Shown here in pieces: positions 17,483 through 25,852 of a DNA stretch of 64,000 nucleotides (position 1 is the first letter of the stretch; the number at the start of each line of letters is the position of its first letter). The stretch is from Hyphomicrobiales bacterium. Its GTDB lineage: Bacteria > Pseudomonadota > Alphaproteobacteria > Rhizobiales > Aestuariivirgaceae. Under the pieces are notes generated by a model, which had not been told where the DNA came from, searched no databases, and was given only the letters and a program-made list of their open reading frames with translations. The position numbers were made by a program, and so were the translations under genes. The DNA lies in the NCBI GenBank assembly GCA_016185245.1, contig JACPNZ010000018.1, positions 186,001-250,000 of the forward strand, written 5' to 3'.

Positions 17483-18541
17483 TCATGCCGGGCCATGAAA
17501 CTCCGCCCACGGAATATCGAGCGGTCGGTCGTCGACCAGCGCCGAAAGAAGAGCGCGGGTGAGAGGCAGCGCGGAAGCCTCGAGCCGGCCCTCACGCATC
17601 ATCGCGGCAAGTGTGGACGCCACCGCCACTCCCAGCTCGGCGCCTTCGATGGTATCGCCCCGCATCGGCCCGTCCTTGGTCTGGCGATAGGTTAGGCCGC
17701 GGCCCAGATTGTGGCCGAGCCGGGAATTGCGGCCGGCTTGGCAGGTGACATAAAGATCGCCGGCGCCCGGCATTCCCCAGACGCTCGCCTCGCTGCCGCC
17801 CAGAGCCCCGGTCAGCCGCGACAACTCGATGATCGCTTGGTCGAAAACGATCGCCGCAGCATTGTGATTGAAGGCCTGGTTCTCGCTAGCCGCCATGGTT
17901 TCGAGGCGGCCGGCGGCCCAGCCCACGGCGATGGCGAAGAAGTTCTTGAAGGCGGCGCAGACCTCGACACCGATCAGGTCGGCCGAGGCGCGTGGGTGAT
18001 AGTAATCGCCCGCCAGCATCGCGCACAGGCGTTCGGCGAAGGCAAGATCGCGCGAAGCGATGACGGTTCCGGTGTGGCGCCGCACCGCCAGCTCGCCGGC
18101 GATGCATGGGCCGCCGATGGCGGCGATCGGCAGTGCGAGGCCGGTGCGGCGTTTCACTTGCGCCGCGACATGGTCGGGGAGGGTGGTGAGCGTTGCTTCT
18201 TCCGCAAACATACCCTTGGTGATCATCACCACCGGGATGGGGACCTTGAGGGTCTCGCACAGGCGCTCGATGGCCCAGCCGATGCCGGCCGAACTGACGC
18301 CGAGGACAATCAGATCGGTGTCGTCGCCCAAGGCTTCGGCGAAGCCGTCGTGATGGAAAGCCGCAACACCGTCGGGAAGCGTGACGTTGAGGCGCGGATG
18401 GCAGCTCATCGCCTTGACGTTGTCGATGATGTCGCGGTCGAGATGGGTGCCGACCAGACGCACCGCATGGTCCCGGTCACGGGCCGGCAGGCACATGGCC
18501 GAGCCCATGACGCCGGCGCCGAGAATGGCGATGGTACTCAC
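17483..18541 (-). CDS. NAD(P)H-dependent glycerol-3-phosphate dehydrogenase paralogue (GpsA-like)
   Basis: Dehydrogenase of 352 residues. The N-terminal dinucleotide fold has G-A-G-V-M-G-S-A, then K-G-M-F, G-G-P-C-I-A-x-E and the catalytic-lysine segment A-A-F-K-N-F, all as in GpsA. The ending G-D-L-Y-V-T-C and R-N-S-R-L-G-x-x-L-G is also family-like. GTG at 18541, behind AGGGGCGA, is preferred over the upstream frame limit at 18595, which would overlap the preceding gene. Its operon context points to a catabolic substrate rather than housekeeping phospholipid synthesis. Confidence 0.82.
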   Translation of the reverse strand: MSTIAILGAGVMGSAMCLPARDRDHAVRLVGTHLDRDIIDNVKAMSCHPRLNVTLPDGVAAFHHDGFAEALGDDTDLIVLGVSSAGIGWAIERLCETLKVPIPVVMITKGMFAEEATLTTLPDHVAAQVKRRTGLALPIAAIGGPCIAGELAVRRHTGTVIASRDLAFAERLCAMLAGDYYHPRASADLIGVEVCAAFKNFFAIAVGWAAGRLETMAASENQAFNHNAAAIVFDQAIIELSRLTGALGGSEASVWGMPGAGDLYVTCQAGRNSRLGHNLGRGLTYRQTKDGPMRGDTIEGAELGVAVASTLAAMMREGRLEASALPLTRALLSALVDDRPLDIPWAEFHGPA

Positions 18542-18551
18542 GCGATCGCCC

Positions 18552-19871
18552 CTATTGCCGGTCTCTGGCGAGGAAGTCGTCGAGCAGACCCGCATCGTCG
18601 GCGAGGTCGAGGAAGGACCAGCGGTTGCGCACGTCGCGGGCGTATTTCATGGCATCGCGCCAGAGCTTGCGCGACAGCCCGAGCTCGGTCGCAGTGGTCG
18701 GGCCACCGGCGGCGGCCAGGGTTGACTGCATCGCAACCGGGTCCATGACGAAGCTCCCAAGCTCCTGGCGAAGCTCCGGCCACAGGGCGCGAAGCTTCTC
18801 GTTGAAGGCGGCGGCACCGGTCCGGTCGAAGGATTTCTTCTTGGCCTCGGCATAGCACATGCGGCCGATCGCCTCGCCGTAGCGGGCGACGAATTCAGTC
18901 TCGACGATATGGGTGGGCCGGATGTCCGGCGGCTGGTCGAGGGCCAGAAGCTCGCACTGCAGCCGGGCGATGGCCAGCGAGGCCACCCCCACCTGCTGGC
19001 CATGGGTGGTGCCAGGATGGGCGCTGCCGGCAAACATGTCGAGCCAGTGCGACACCTGGTGCTCGCCCATGGAGCCGTGATGAGACACGCCAGTGAAGCA
19101 CACGCCGAGGCCGCAAAGTGTCAGCACGCGGTGCAGACGGCCGTTGGCCTCCACCGAGTGCTTGGCCAGATCGGCTGCCGACTTGAGCATCGCCGGCTCG
19201 TCGTTGGCGATCAGGGCATAGGGAACGCTCGAGTAGAAGGTATCGAACAGCCGGTGCGAGGCCCACCAGTCGATCTGGGCGGTGGAGCGGCAGAGCGAAT
19301 CGCCCAATCCGGCGGCCGACAGCCAGGTGGGGGCCGTGGCCGAAATCTTGAGATCGATGAAGATGCCGCGCGGGGCGTGCGCCGGCAGCGAGGTCTTGTA
19401 GCCGTTGGCGAGGGTGACCGAAGCGGTCGATGCGGCGTAACCGTTCATCGAGGCGGCGGTGGCGAAGACGGCATATTTGCGGCCGTCCTTGAAAGTTGTG
19501 TACTTGCATGTGTCCGAGAGCGTGCCGGAGCCCACCGCGACGACGGCATCGGCGTGGCGAGTCCTTTCCCGCACCATGGCGATGGTCGGCTCGTCGCATT
19601 CGAGATCGCCGGGGAGAACGATCTCCTCGACGGCGGCGAGGCCCTTGAGATGCTTGGCCACCCGCCGGCCCATGGCCTCGTGAGTATTGGCGTCGCTCAC
19701 CACCGCCAGGCGCTTGCCAAGCTTCAAAGGCGCCAGCATATCGGCTTCGCCGCCATCGAGGGTTTCCTCGATGCGGATAGCTTCGAAGGGCACCTTGGCG
19801 GCGGCACCGGTTTCGGGAGTCCTCCAGTTGCCGGCGACAATGTCGTCGATCAGGCTATTCCAGTCGGTCAT
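18552..19871 (-). CDS. sn-Glycerol-1-phosphate dehydrogenase family protein (AraM/EgsA-like)
   Basis: Metal-dependent polyol-phosphate dehydrogenase of 439 residues in the dehydroquinate-synthase-like/iron-alcohol-dehydrogenase superfamily. It has the NAD-binding G-S-G-T-L-S-D-T loop, A-A-S-M-N-G-Y, and candidate metal ligands Asp (G-L-G-D), His (G-E-H-Q-V-S-H) and His (H-P-G-T-T-H-G). Family members reduce DHAP to sn-glycerol-1-phosphate (the archaeal lipid headgroup enantiomer) or oxidise related phosphorylated polyols. Start overlaps the upstream kinase stop by 4 bp (ATGA). Substrate unknown. Confidence 0.85.
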   Translation of the reverse strand: MTDWNSLIDDIVAGNWRTPETGAAAKVPFEAIRIEETLDGGEADMLAPLKLGKRLAVVSDANTHEAMGRRVAKHLKGLAAVEEIVLPGDLECDEPTIAMVRERTRHADAVVAVGSGTLSDTCKYTTFKDGRKYAVFATAASMNGYAASTASVTLANGYKTSLPAHAPRGIFIDLKISATAPTWLSAAGLGDSLCRSTAQIDWWASHRLFDTFYSSVPYALIANDEPAMLKSAADLAKHSVEANGRLHRVLTLCGLGVCFTGVSHHGSMGEHQVSHWLDMFAGSAHPGTTHGQQVGVASLAIARLQCELLALDQPPDIRPTHIVETEFVARYGEAIGRMCYAEAKKKSFDRTGAAAFNEKLRALWPELRQELGSFVMDPVAMQSTLAAAGGPTTATELGLSRKLWRDAMKYARDVRNRWSFLDLADDAGLLDDFLARDRQ

Positions 19872-21394
19872 GCTTGTGCTTTCGCGGCAAATGCGGTGAG
19901 CCTGGCATTCCAGGCGGAAAGCTGCGGCCAGAGATCGCGATAGACGGCGAGCAGCTCAGCGTAGCGGCGATGGGCGGCCGTCCGTGGACGAAAGGTCCTG
20001 GCTGGACGGCCGGCCATGGCGGCAGCAGCCTCCGGCACGGTGGCAAACCATTGGGCCGCCTTGGCCGCCGCCATGGCAGCGCCCAGCGCCGAAGCCTCGA
20101 CGGTTTCCAGCCGTTTCACCGGGCGGCCCGAAGCATCGGCGACGATCTGGCACCAGAGATCGGATTTGGCACCGCCCCCCATGATGACGAAATGGTCGAT
20201 TGGCGCGGTGGCTGCAGCGACCCCGTCGCTCATCATGGTCTGTTCGAGAGCGACACCCTCGAGGATGGCGCGATAGGCGTCGCCGCGCCGGTGATTGCCG
20301 GAAAGGCCGGCGATCAGACCGCGCGCCCCCGTATCCCAGTAGGGTGTCATACAGCCCGACCAGTAGGGCACCAACAGCAGGCCATTGCTGCCGATGGGGG
20401 CGGCCGCGGCTTCCCGCTCGAGGGTCGCGAAGATCCCCGAATGCCGTGCCGGATCGAGGTTGAACAGATGCTGCACCAGCCAGTTCACCAGAAAGGTGCC
20501 GGTGCGGATCGCCGTTTCGTGGATGTAGCCCTCGTCGGCGACGGCACCCATGGTGCGGAACACCGGATTGAAAGCGTAGGTCCTGCCGAAACTGCCCGAC
20601 ACGGCGGCCGTACCGAGATTGAGATAGGCGCGGCCTTTCACAAAGACGTTGGCGCCGGTGCCGGCGCACTGGCCATCGCCGCCGCCGGCAACGACCGGCG
20701 TTCCGGGCCTGAGACCGGTGAGCCTCGCTGCGGCCGGCGAGACCTCACCCATGATTTCGCCGGGCCGGACCAGTACCGGAAGCTGGCCGCGGCTCAAACC
20801 AACGGCACCGATCAGCCGGTCCGACCAGTCATAGGCGGCCATGTCGATGAGGCCCATGGGATCGGCGGAGGCGGTGGAGGTTTTCCACTCGCCGGTGAGG
20901 AAATGGCCGAGCACGCCGTGGACTTCGGCGGTCATGGCGGTCTTCTTCCACATGGCGGGCATGCGCTTGGCGAACCAGCGGCAGCGGGCGATGCAGGGCG
21001 TCACGTCGGAGGGCTTGCCGGAAATGCGATGAAGTTCATTGGCCCCGATCAAGGCGGCGAGTTCTCGTGCCTCGGCGTGGGAGCGCTCGTCGAGCCACAC
21101 TGTGCCGGGGCGCAAGGCCCGGCCTTTCGCGTCGAACTGGGCGAAGCTCTCGCGCTGGTTGGAAATGGCAAGAGCCGCCACCCGCTGCGGCGATACCTTC
21201 CTCAGAAGCTGGCGGAGAGCCTTGGCAAGCGCCCCGGTCCAGTCGGCCACGTCCTGTTCGAACCAACCGGGCTTCGGCAGCGACATCGGCACGGCGGCGC
21301 GGGCTTCGGCGACGGCGCGGCCGCGGCGATCCCAGGCGATGGCCTTGGTCGCCGTGGTCGAGGAGTCGATACCGATTACCAGGTCGCCGGTCAT
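19868..21394 (-). CDS. FGGY carbohydrate kinase, xylulokinase-like
   Basis: First gene of the six-gene operon; 508 residues, normal xylulokinase/glycerol-kinase length. Features: I-D-S-S-T-T-A-T-K phosphate loop at the N terminus, S-N-Q-R-E-S, P-G-W-F-E-Q-D, catalytic Asp in G-G-G-D-G-Q, and a C-terminal M-G-G-G-A-K adenosine motif. All catalytic signatures are present. The upstream 103 bp to the RTX protease stop should hold the operon promoter, but no hexamers stand out. The sugar or polyol is unknown. Confidence 0.88.
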   Translation of the reverse strand: MTGDLVIGIDSSTTATKAIAWDRRGRAVAEARAAVPMSLPKPGWFEQDVADWTGALAKALRQLLRKVSPQRVAALAISNQRESFAQFDAKGRALRPGTVWLDERSHAEARELAALIGANELHRISGKPSDVTPCIARCRWFAKRMPAMWKKTAMTAEVHGVLGHFLTGEWKTSTASADPMGLIDMAAYDWSDRLIGAVGLSRGQLPVLVRPGEIMGEVSPAAARLTGLRPGTPVVAGGGDGQCAGTGANVFVKGRAYLNLGTAAVSGSFGRTYAFNPVFRTMGAVADEGYIHETAIRTGTFLVNWLVQHLFNLDPARHSGIFATLEREAAAAPIGSNGLLLVPYWSGCMTPYWDTGARGLIAGLSGNHRRGDAYRAILEGVALEQTMMSDGVAAATAPIDHFVIMGGGAKSDLWCQIVADASGRPVKRLETVEASALGAAMAAAKAAQWFATVPEAAAAMAGRPARTFRPRTAAHRRYAELLAVYRDLWPQLSAWNARLTAFAAKAQA

Positions 21395-21497
21395 GTGAAC
21401 TCAAGTGGGTGAGCCCGGAACCTAGTTGGCAGGCGCCCACTGTGCAAGCATCGGGGAATGATTGTCAGCCGGCAATCGCTCCGGCGTGCTGGCGGGC

Positions 21498-22835
21498 CTA
21501 AAGGATGAAATCGCTCGCCGTGAGGGCGATCTGGCCGGTGAAGCCAACCTCGAAATCGGGCTTGCCATCGCCATTGACGTCGCCCTCGACCAGGGTTTCG
21601 GCCAAACCTGACAGCACGATCAGCTGGCCGGCGAGACCGGTGAAGGCCGCCACCAATTGGAAGGCATTGTCGCTGCCGCCGGAAACTGCGTCGATCAAGG
21701 CCAGCGAGACATGATCGATTCCGTGGACGAAATCGGTGATGACGTCATGGATCGAAGCCACCGGAGCATCCGATAGCGACTTGAACAGAAACGTATCGGC
21801 GCCTGTGCCGCCGGTCATGCGGTCGGCGCCGCCATCGCCAAGGATCCGGTCGTTTCCGGCCCCACCCGACAGGGTATCGCGGCCGGCTCCACCCCGCAGG
21901 ACATTGGCGAGACCGTTGCCGGTAATGCTGTCGTTGCCGCCGCCGCCAATGGCATTCTCGATGTCGGTGGAGAAGGCGATGGCGATGTTGTCGGTCATGC
22001 CGTCGCTGTCGGAAAAAGTACCGGGATTAAGGTCGATGCGCGAGGGAGTCGAAAATCCCGACAGGTCGAGGGTGTCCTTGCCACCGCCATCCCAGATGGT
22101 GAGGATGGGGTGAGGGTTGCTGGCGAAGTCGAAGACCGGACTGGCGAAACTGGCGTGGAAGCCATAGCGAGTATCGCCGGTCCTGGTTGCGAAGTCGGCG
22201 CCATAGAGCTGCTGCATGGCGAGGACATCGTGCAGCATCGGCGTCTGCGGATAGTATTCGCGACCGTTGCTGGCGATCCAGTCGGCGCCGGTGTTGGAGC
22301 CGTCGAAATAGGACATCACCGTGTACATCAGGCTGTCCTGGGCATAGGGGGCATCGGTGGCGTAGGTCGGATTACCGCCATTGTAGTTGCCCGGGTGCTC
22401 GAGGCCGAAGGCGTGTCCCATCTCATGGATATAGGCGAGGAAGCCCCAGGCGCCGACCTTCGGCGTCACCAGATCGTTGGTGCCGCTGCTCGAATTGTAT
22501 TGCGGATTGAGCCATATGGAGCCGGATGGGCCGCCGCCGCCGGGGAGATAGGCCTGGGCGTAGCCGATGCTGGTCGTGGTGTTCTGGACGGTGATCTCCG
22601 GAGATAGGGCGGTCTCAACCAGCTTCGGTGCGATGAGGTCGTCCCACAGCGAGATGGCGAGGCGGGCGGCCGTCTGCTGGGAAGCGACGGCCTGGGAAAA
22701 GCCCTGGCCTTCGGCCGACAATGACCAGGTGGGTGCCGTCGCCGGAAAGCCGAAGGAAATGGTGTCGCCGCTCCAGCCCACTCCGGCCCTGAGCAGATTG
22801 CTGACGATGTGGCTGGTGGTCCAACTTATCGGCAT
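21498..22835 (-). CDS. Serralysin-type zinc metalloprotease with RTX repeats
   Basis: Predicted secreted M10B protease of 445 residues. The zinc site H-E-M-G-H-A-F-G-L-E-H-P lies near residues 138-149, and the Met-turn is M-S-Y-F about 45 residues later. RTX nonapeptides (G-G-A-G-x-D-x-L-x-G-G-A-G-N-D type) occupy about residues 290-345. The M10-type C-terminal module follows and ends in D-F-I-L, typical of type I secretion signals. No N-terminal signal peptide is visible, as expected for ABC-exported proteins. No type I secretion genes occur in the window. Pairs with the CAP-RTX gene directly upstream. Confidence 0.92.
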   Translation of the reverse strand: MPISWTTSHIVSNLLRAGVGWSGDTISFGFPATAPTWSLSAEGQGFSQAVASQQTAARLAISLWDDLIAPKLVETALSPEITVQNTTTSIGYAQAYLPGGGGPSGSIWLNPQYNSSSGTNDLVTPKVGAWGFLAYIHEMGHAFGLEHPGNYNGGNPTYATDAPYAQDSLMYTVMSYFDGSNTGADWIASNGREYYPQTPMLHDVLAMQQLYGADFATRTGDTRYGFHASFASPVFDFASNPHPILTIWDGGGKDTLDLSGFSTPSRIDLNPGTFSDSDGMTDNIAIAFSTDIENAIGGGGNDSITGNGLANVLRGGAGRDTLSGGAGNDRILGDGGADRMTGGTGADTFLFKSLSDAPVASIHDVITDFVHGIDHVSLALIDAVSGGSDNAFQLVAAFTGLAGQLIVLSGLAETLVEGDVNGDGKPDFEVGFTGQIALTASDFIL

Positions 22836-22917
22836 GGGATTCGGGATCTTGCAGGGGGCGCCTGCACCAATCTTGCCGCAATTGGTGGGTCGCCGATAGG
22901 GGATAATGACGCTTCAA

Positions 22918-24255
22918 TCATAGAATGAAATCGATTGCAGTCAGGGCATGGCTGCCCGTGAGCGACAGGTGAAGATCGGCGATGCCGTCACCGTTGACAT
23001 CGGCTTCGACGATGGTCTGGGTTGGCGAGACCTGTAAGCGAAGTTCGCCGGCACTGGATGTGAAGGTCCCGGTGCCACCGCCAGCGGTGAAGTGGAAAGC
23101 ATCGTCCGTGCCGCCGGTGATGGCGTCGATGCGCGACAGGTCGATCCGGTCGATGCCGTCCTGGTAGTCGGCGATCGTATCGCCGGCGGCGCGCGAGTCG
23201 GTCACCGCCTTGTAGATGAACCGGTCGGCACCGCCACCGCCGGTCAGCGTGTCGTTGCCGGCCCCGCCGATTAGCTTGTCGTTGCCGAGGCCGCCCGACA
23301 GGATGTCGTTGCCGCCGGCGCCGATGAGGGCGTTGTTGCCGCTGTTGCCGGTCAATGTATTGGCAAAAGTGTTGCCCTGGCCGTTGACGTTGTCGATGCC
23401 GATCAGCCGCAAACCGAGCGAAGACTGGGTGAGCGTGGTTGTGACATTGCTGAAAATCGTGTTGCCGTTGACCAGGTCGATCTTCACATTGCTGCCGGCG
23501 AGCGCGATGGCCGCGCCCATGGTCGCGGCAAGGCCGCCGCCGGAGAATTGCACCTCCACATTGCCGGTTGCCAGGGTGCCCAGGGCATAGCCGCCGACCG
23601 TGCCGGTGGAGGCCGTTCCGATCACCGAGGAATTCTGCAGCAGCGATACGGTGCGGCCGCCTGCCCCCTCACCGATCGAGTAGAACTTGTCGGCGTCGGT
23701 GTCGGTATAGTTGACGCCGGTGACGAACACGGTGGTGCCCGACTTGGCGAAATCCTCGGTGGTCATCAGGCTGTTGTAGGTGGTGCCGCCGGACGTGAAG
23801 GGGCCGGTGAGGCTGCCGAGGCCAACTTCGCGGAACGTGCCGTTGAGGATGTTTTCCCGGTGCCCGGCGCTCAGGAACAGCATCTGATGGTGATAGACCA
23901 CTTGTTTATCGCCATCGATGGCACCGGTCGAGCCGTTCCAGACGATGTTCTCCCCCCAGGTCCACGAGCCCGAGAAAACATAGCCGGCACTCGTCATGCG
24001 GCCGCCGGGCGAGGAGCCGCCGGCACCGGTGTGGGAAAACGTGTCGGTGTCGAGCATCCATTGGCTGTGAGCGTCGGCGGCGGCATTGAGCAGGGGATTG
24101 AAGGCGAGAACCTGCTTGGGGCTCGCCGCGATGGTGCCGGCGGCCAGACCCTGATTGAGATCGATGCCATAGCGCTTGGCTTCGCCGGCGGGGTCCATCC
24201 GCGCCCGGTTGATCAGTTCGAGGAGCAATTGCTCGCGTGCCGTGGCTTCGGCCAA
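22918..24255 (-). CDS. CAP-domain protein with RTX repeats
   Basis: Predicted secreted protein of 445 residues. Residues about 5-170 form a CAP/SCP domain with F-S-H-T, W-G-E-N-I and G-H-R-E-N-I-L. A Gly/Thr-rich linker follows, then RTX nonapeptides at about 300-345, and a C-terminal module nearly parallel to that of the neighbouring protease, including E-A-D-V-N-G-D-G and the final D-F-I-L. The start appears to be TTG at 24255 behind AGGAG; no ATG gives a better start. Function of CAP domains in bacteria is poorly defined. Confidence 0.9.
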   Translation of the reverse strand: MAEATAREQLLLELINRARMDPAGEAKRYGIDLNQGLAAGTIAASPKQVLAFNPLLNAAADAHSQWMLDTDTFSHTGAGGSSPGGRMTSAGYVFSGSWTWGENIVWNGSTGAIDGDKQVVYHHQMLFLSAGHRENILNGTFREVGLGSLTGPFTSGGTTYNSLMTTEDFAKSGTTVFVTGVNYTDTDADKFYSIGEGAGGRTVSLLQNSSVIGTASTGTVGGYALGTLATGNVEVQFSGGGLAATMGAAIALAGSNVKIDLVNGNTIFSNVTTTLTQSSLGLRLIGIDNVNGQGNTFANTLTGNSGNNALIGAGGNDILSGGLGNDKLIGGAGNDTLTGGGGADRFIYKAVTDSRAAGDTIADYQDGIDRIDLSRIDAITGGTDDAFHFTAGGGTGTFTSSAGELRLQVSPTQTIVEADVNGDGIADLHLSLTGSHALTAIDFIL

Positions 24256-24341
24256 TGTGCTGTCTCCTGCTACTGCCGCGGCAAGATTAGGCAGCCAAAG
24301 GTTTGTCAGCGGTAAACCGCCGGCTTCACATTCGAATCACT

Positions 24342-25625
24342 TCACGGTGGGGCATAGTCGGCGCCGTTAACCTGAACCGGGCGGCCGTCGAGATGCAGCA
24401 GGCTGAGGCGCTCGGGGGTTTCGGCGATGACCTTGCCGGCCCGCACCACCTTGAGCCGGTTGGCGCGCAGCCTGATCGCCTCGATCGGGTCCTTGGCCTG
24501 CAGCAGCACGAAATCGGCCCGGCAGCCCTTGTCGAGGCCATAGCCGTCGAGTTGCATGGCCTTGGCCGGATTCACGGTTACCGCGTCGAAGGCCCAGCGC
24601 ATGGCCTCGCGGCTGGTCATCGGTGCTGCATGAATGCCCATCGACGCCACCTCCAGCATGCAGCCCTGACCCAGCGGATACCACGGGTCCATGACGCAGT
24701 CGTGGCCGAAGGAGACGTTGATGCCGGCGGCGCGAAGTTCCGGCACGCGGGTCATGCCACGGCGTTTGGGGTAGGTATCGTGGCGGCCCTGCAAGGTGAT
24801 GTTGATCAGCGGATTGGGGGTGGCATGCAGCCCCGCCTCGGCCAGCAGCGGAATGAGCTTTGACACATAATAGTTATCCATGGAATGCATGGAGGTAAGG
24901 TGCGAGCCGACGACGCGGCCTTCGAGGCCGAGTCTCCGGGTTTCGTAGGCCAGGGCCTCGACATGACGCGACAGGGGATCGTCGGTTTCGTCGCAATGGA
25001 TATCGACGAGCAGGCCGCGGTCCGCGGCAATCTCGCAAAGCTCCTTCAGGCTGGCAGCGCCGTCGGCCATGGTGCGCTCGAAATGCGGGATGCCGCCCAC
25101 CACGTCGACCCCCATGTCGAGGGCGCGAATCAGATTCTGCCGCGCCGTCTTCGACCGGTAGAACCCATCCTGCGGAAAAGCGACGATCTGCAGATCGAGG
25201 TAGGGCGCGATCTTCTTCTTCACTTCGAGCAGGGCCTCGACGCAGAGCAGCCGGTCATCGCAAACATCGACGTGGGTGCGGATCGCCCCCATGCCCTGGG
25301 TTACCGCCAGGTCGCAATAGCGCAGGGCCCGCGCGACGACCGCTTCGTGAGTCAACAGCGGCTTGAGTTCGCCCCACAGTTTAATGCCTTCGAGCAGGGT
25401 TCCCGACAGGTTGAGGCGCGGGATGCCCAGCGACAGGGTGGCATCCATGTGGAAATGCGAATCGATGAAGGGTGGCGACAACAGATAGCCCCGGCCGTCG
25501 ATGATCTGGCGGGCCTCGCCTATGACGCCGCTGCCGATTTCGACAATCCGATCGTGACGGCAGGCGACATCAAGTCCTGTGCGGCCATCGGGAAGCGTGA
25601 CGTTACGGACGAGGAGGTCGAACAT
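24342..25625 (-). CDS. codA: Cytosine deaminase-type amidohydrolase
   Basis: Metal-dependent amidohydrolase of 427 residues. The N-terminal metal site F-I-D-S-H-F-H-M-D, the H-C-D-E-T-D-D segment and the C-terminal G-H-D-C-V-M-D-P-W-Y-P-L-G match E. coli CodA closely, favouring cytosine deaminase over other subfamilies; isocytosine or creatinine-like substrates remain possible. No codB permease lies beside it. It is divergent from the capsule genes, and 86 bp separate its stop from the CAP-RTX gene. Confidence 0.85.
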   Translation of the reverse strand: MFDLLVRNVTLPDGRTGLDVACRHDRIVEIGSGVIGEARQIIDGRGYLLSPPFIDSHFHMDATLSLGIPRLNLSGTLLEGIKLWGELKPLLTHEAVVARALRYCDLAVTQGMGAIRTHVDVCDDRLLCVEALLEVKKKIAPYLDLQIVAFPQDGFYRSKTARQNLIRALDMGVDVVGGIPHFERTMADGAASLKELCEIAADRGLLVDIHCDETDDPLSRHVEALAYETRRLGLEGRVVGSHLTSMHSMDNYYVSKLIPLLAEAGLHATPNPLINITLQGRHDTYPKRRGMTRVPELRAAGINVSFGHDCVMDPWYPLGQGCMLEVASMGIHAAPMTSREAMRWAFDAVTVNPAKAMQLDGYGLDKGCRADFVLLQAKDPIEAIRLRANRLKVVRAGKVIAETPERLSLLHLDGRPVQVNGADYAPP

Positions 25626-25852
25626 CGGGGCCTCAGTTGCAGCGGGTACCGTTAACCTTCGCTTAACCTATGTTACGGCAATATTGAATCTTAAGGTTGG
25701 CGAAGGGGACGTCCGTTTAAAGTCAGCCGACTAACGTTAAGAGTCAAGGTTGAGGGGAGCCGAATGCTTGCCTGACTGCGTTTGCGGCTGTTATAGACGC
25801 AAGCGACTCACTGGGGCGGGTGGGTCGGCGATTCGACAGGATGGAAGTCTTA
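25626..25852. promoter_or_regulatory. Divergent control region between codA and kpsS
   Basis: An AT-rich 227-bp spacer with several TTAA-containing motifs (GTTAACC near 25650, CTTAACC near 25662, the palindrome TAACGTTA at 25732-25739). A candidate sigma-70 promoter for the kps operon is TTGCCT at 25768-25773, an 18-bp spacer, and TATAGA at 25792-25797, giving a leader of roughly 50 bases. The palindrome just upstream may be an operator. No experimental support. Confidence 0.4.

Noticed and set aside
16142-17695. 517-residue frame on + across the FGGY kinase
   Set aside because: Antisense shadow of a gene with clear catalytic motifs; low-complexity Gly/Ala/Arg composition.
24309-24320. GCGGTaaACCGC hairpin as a codA terminator
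   Set aside because: The two-base loop cannot form as drawn and no T-run follows on the codA side.
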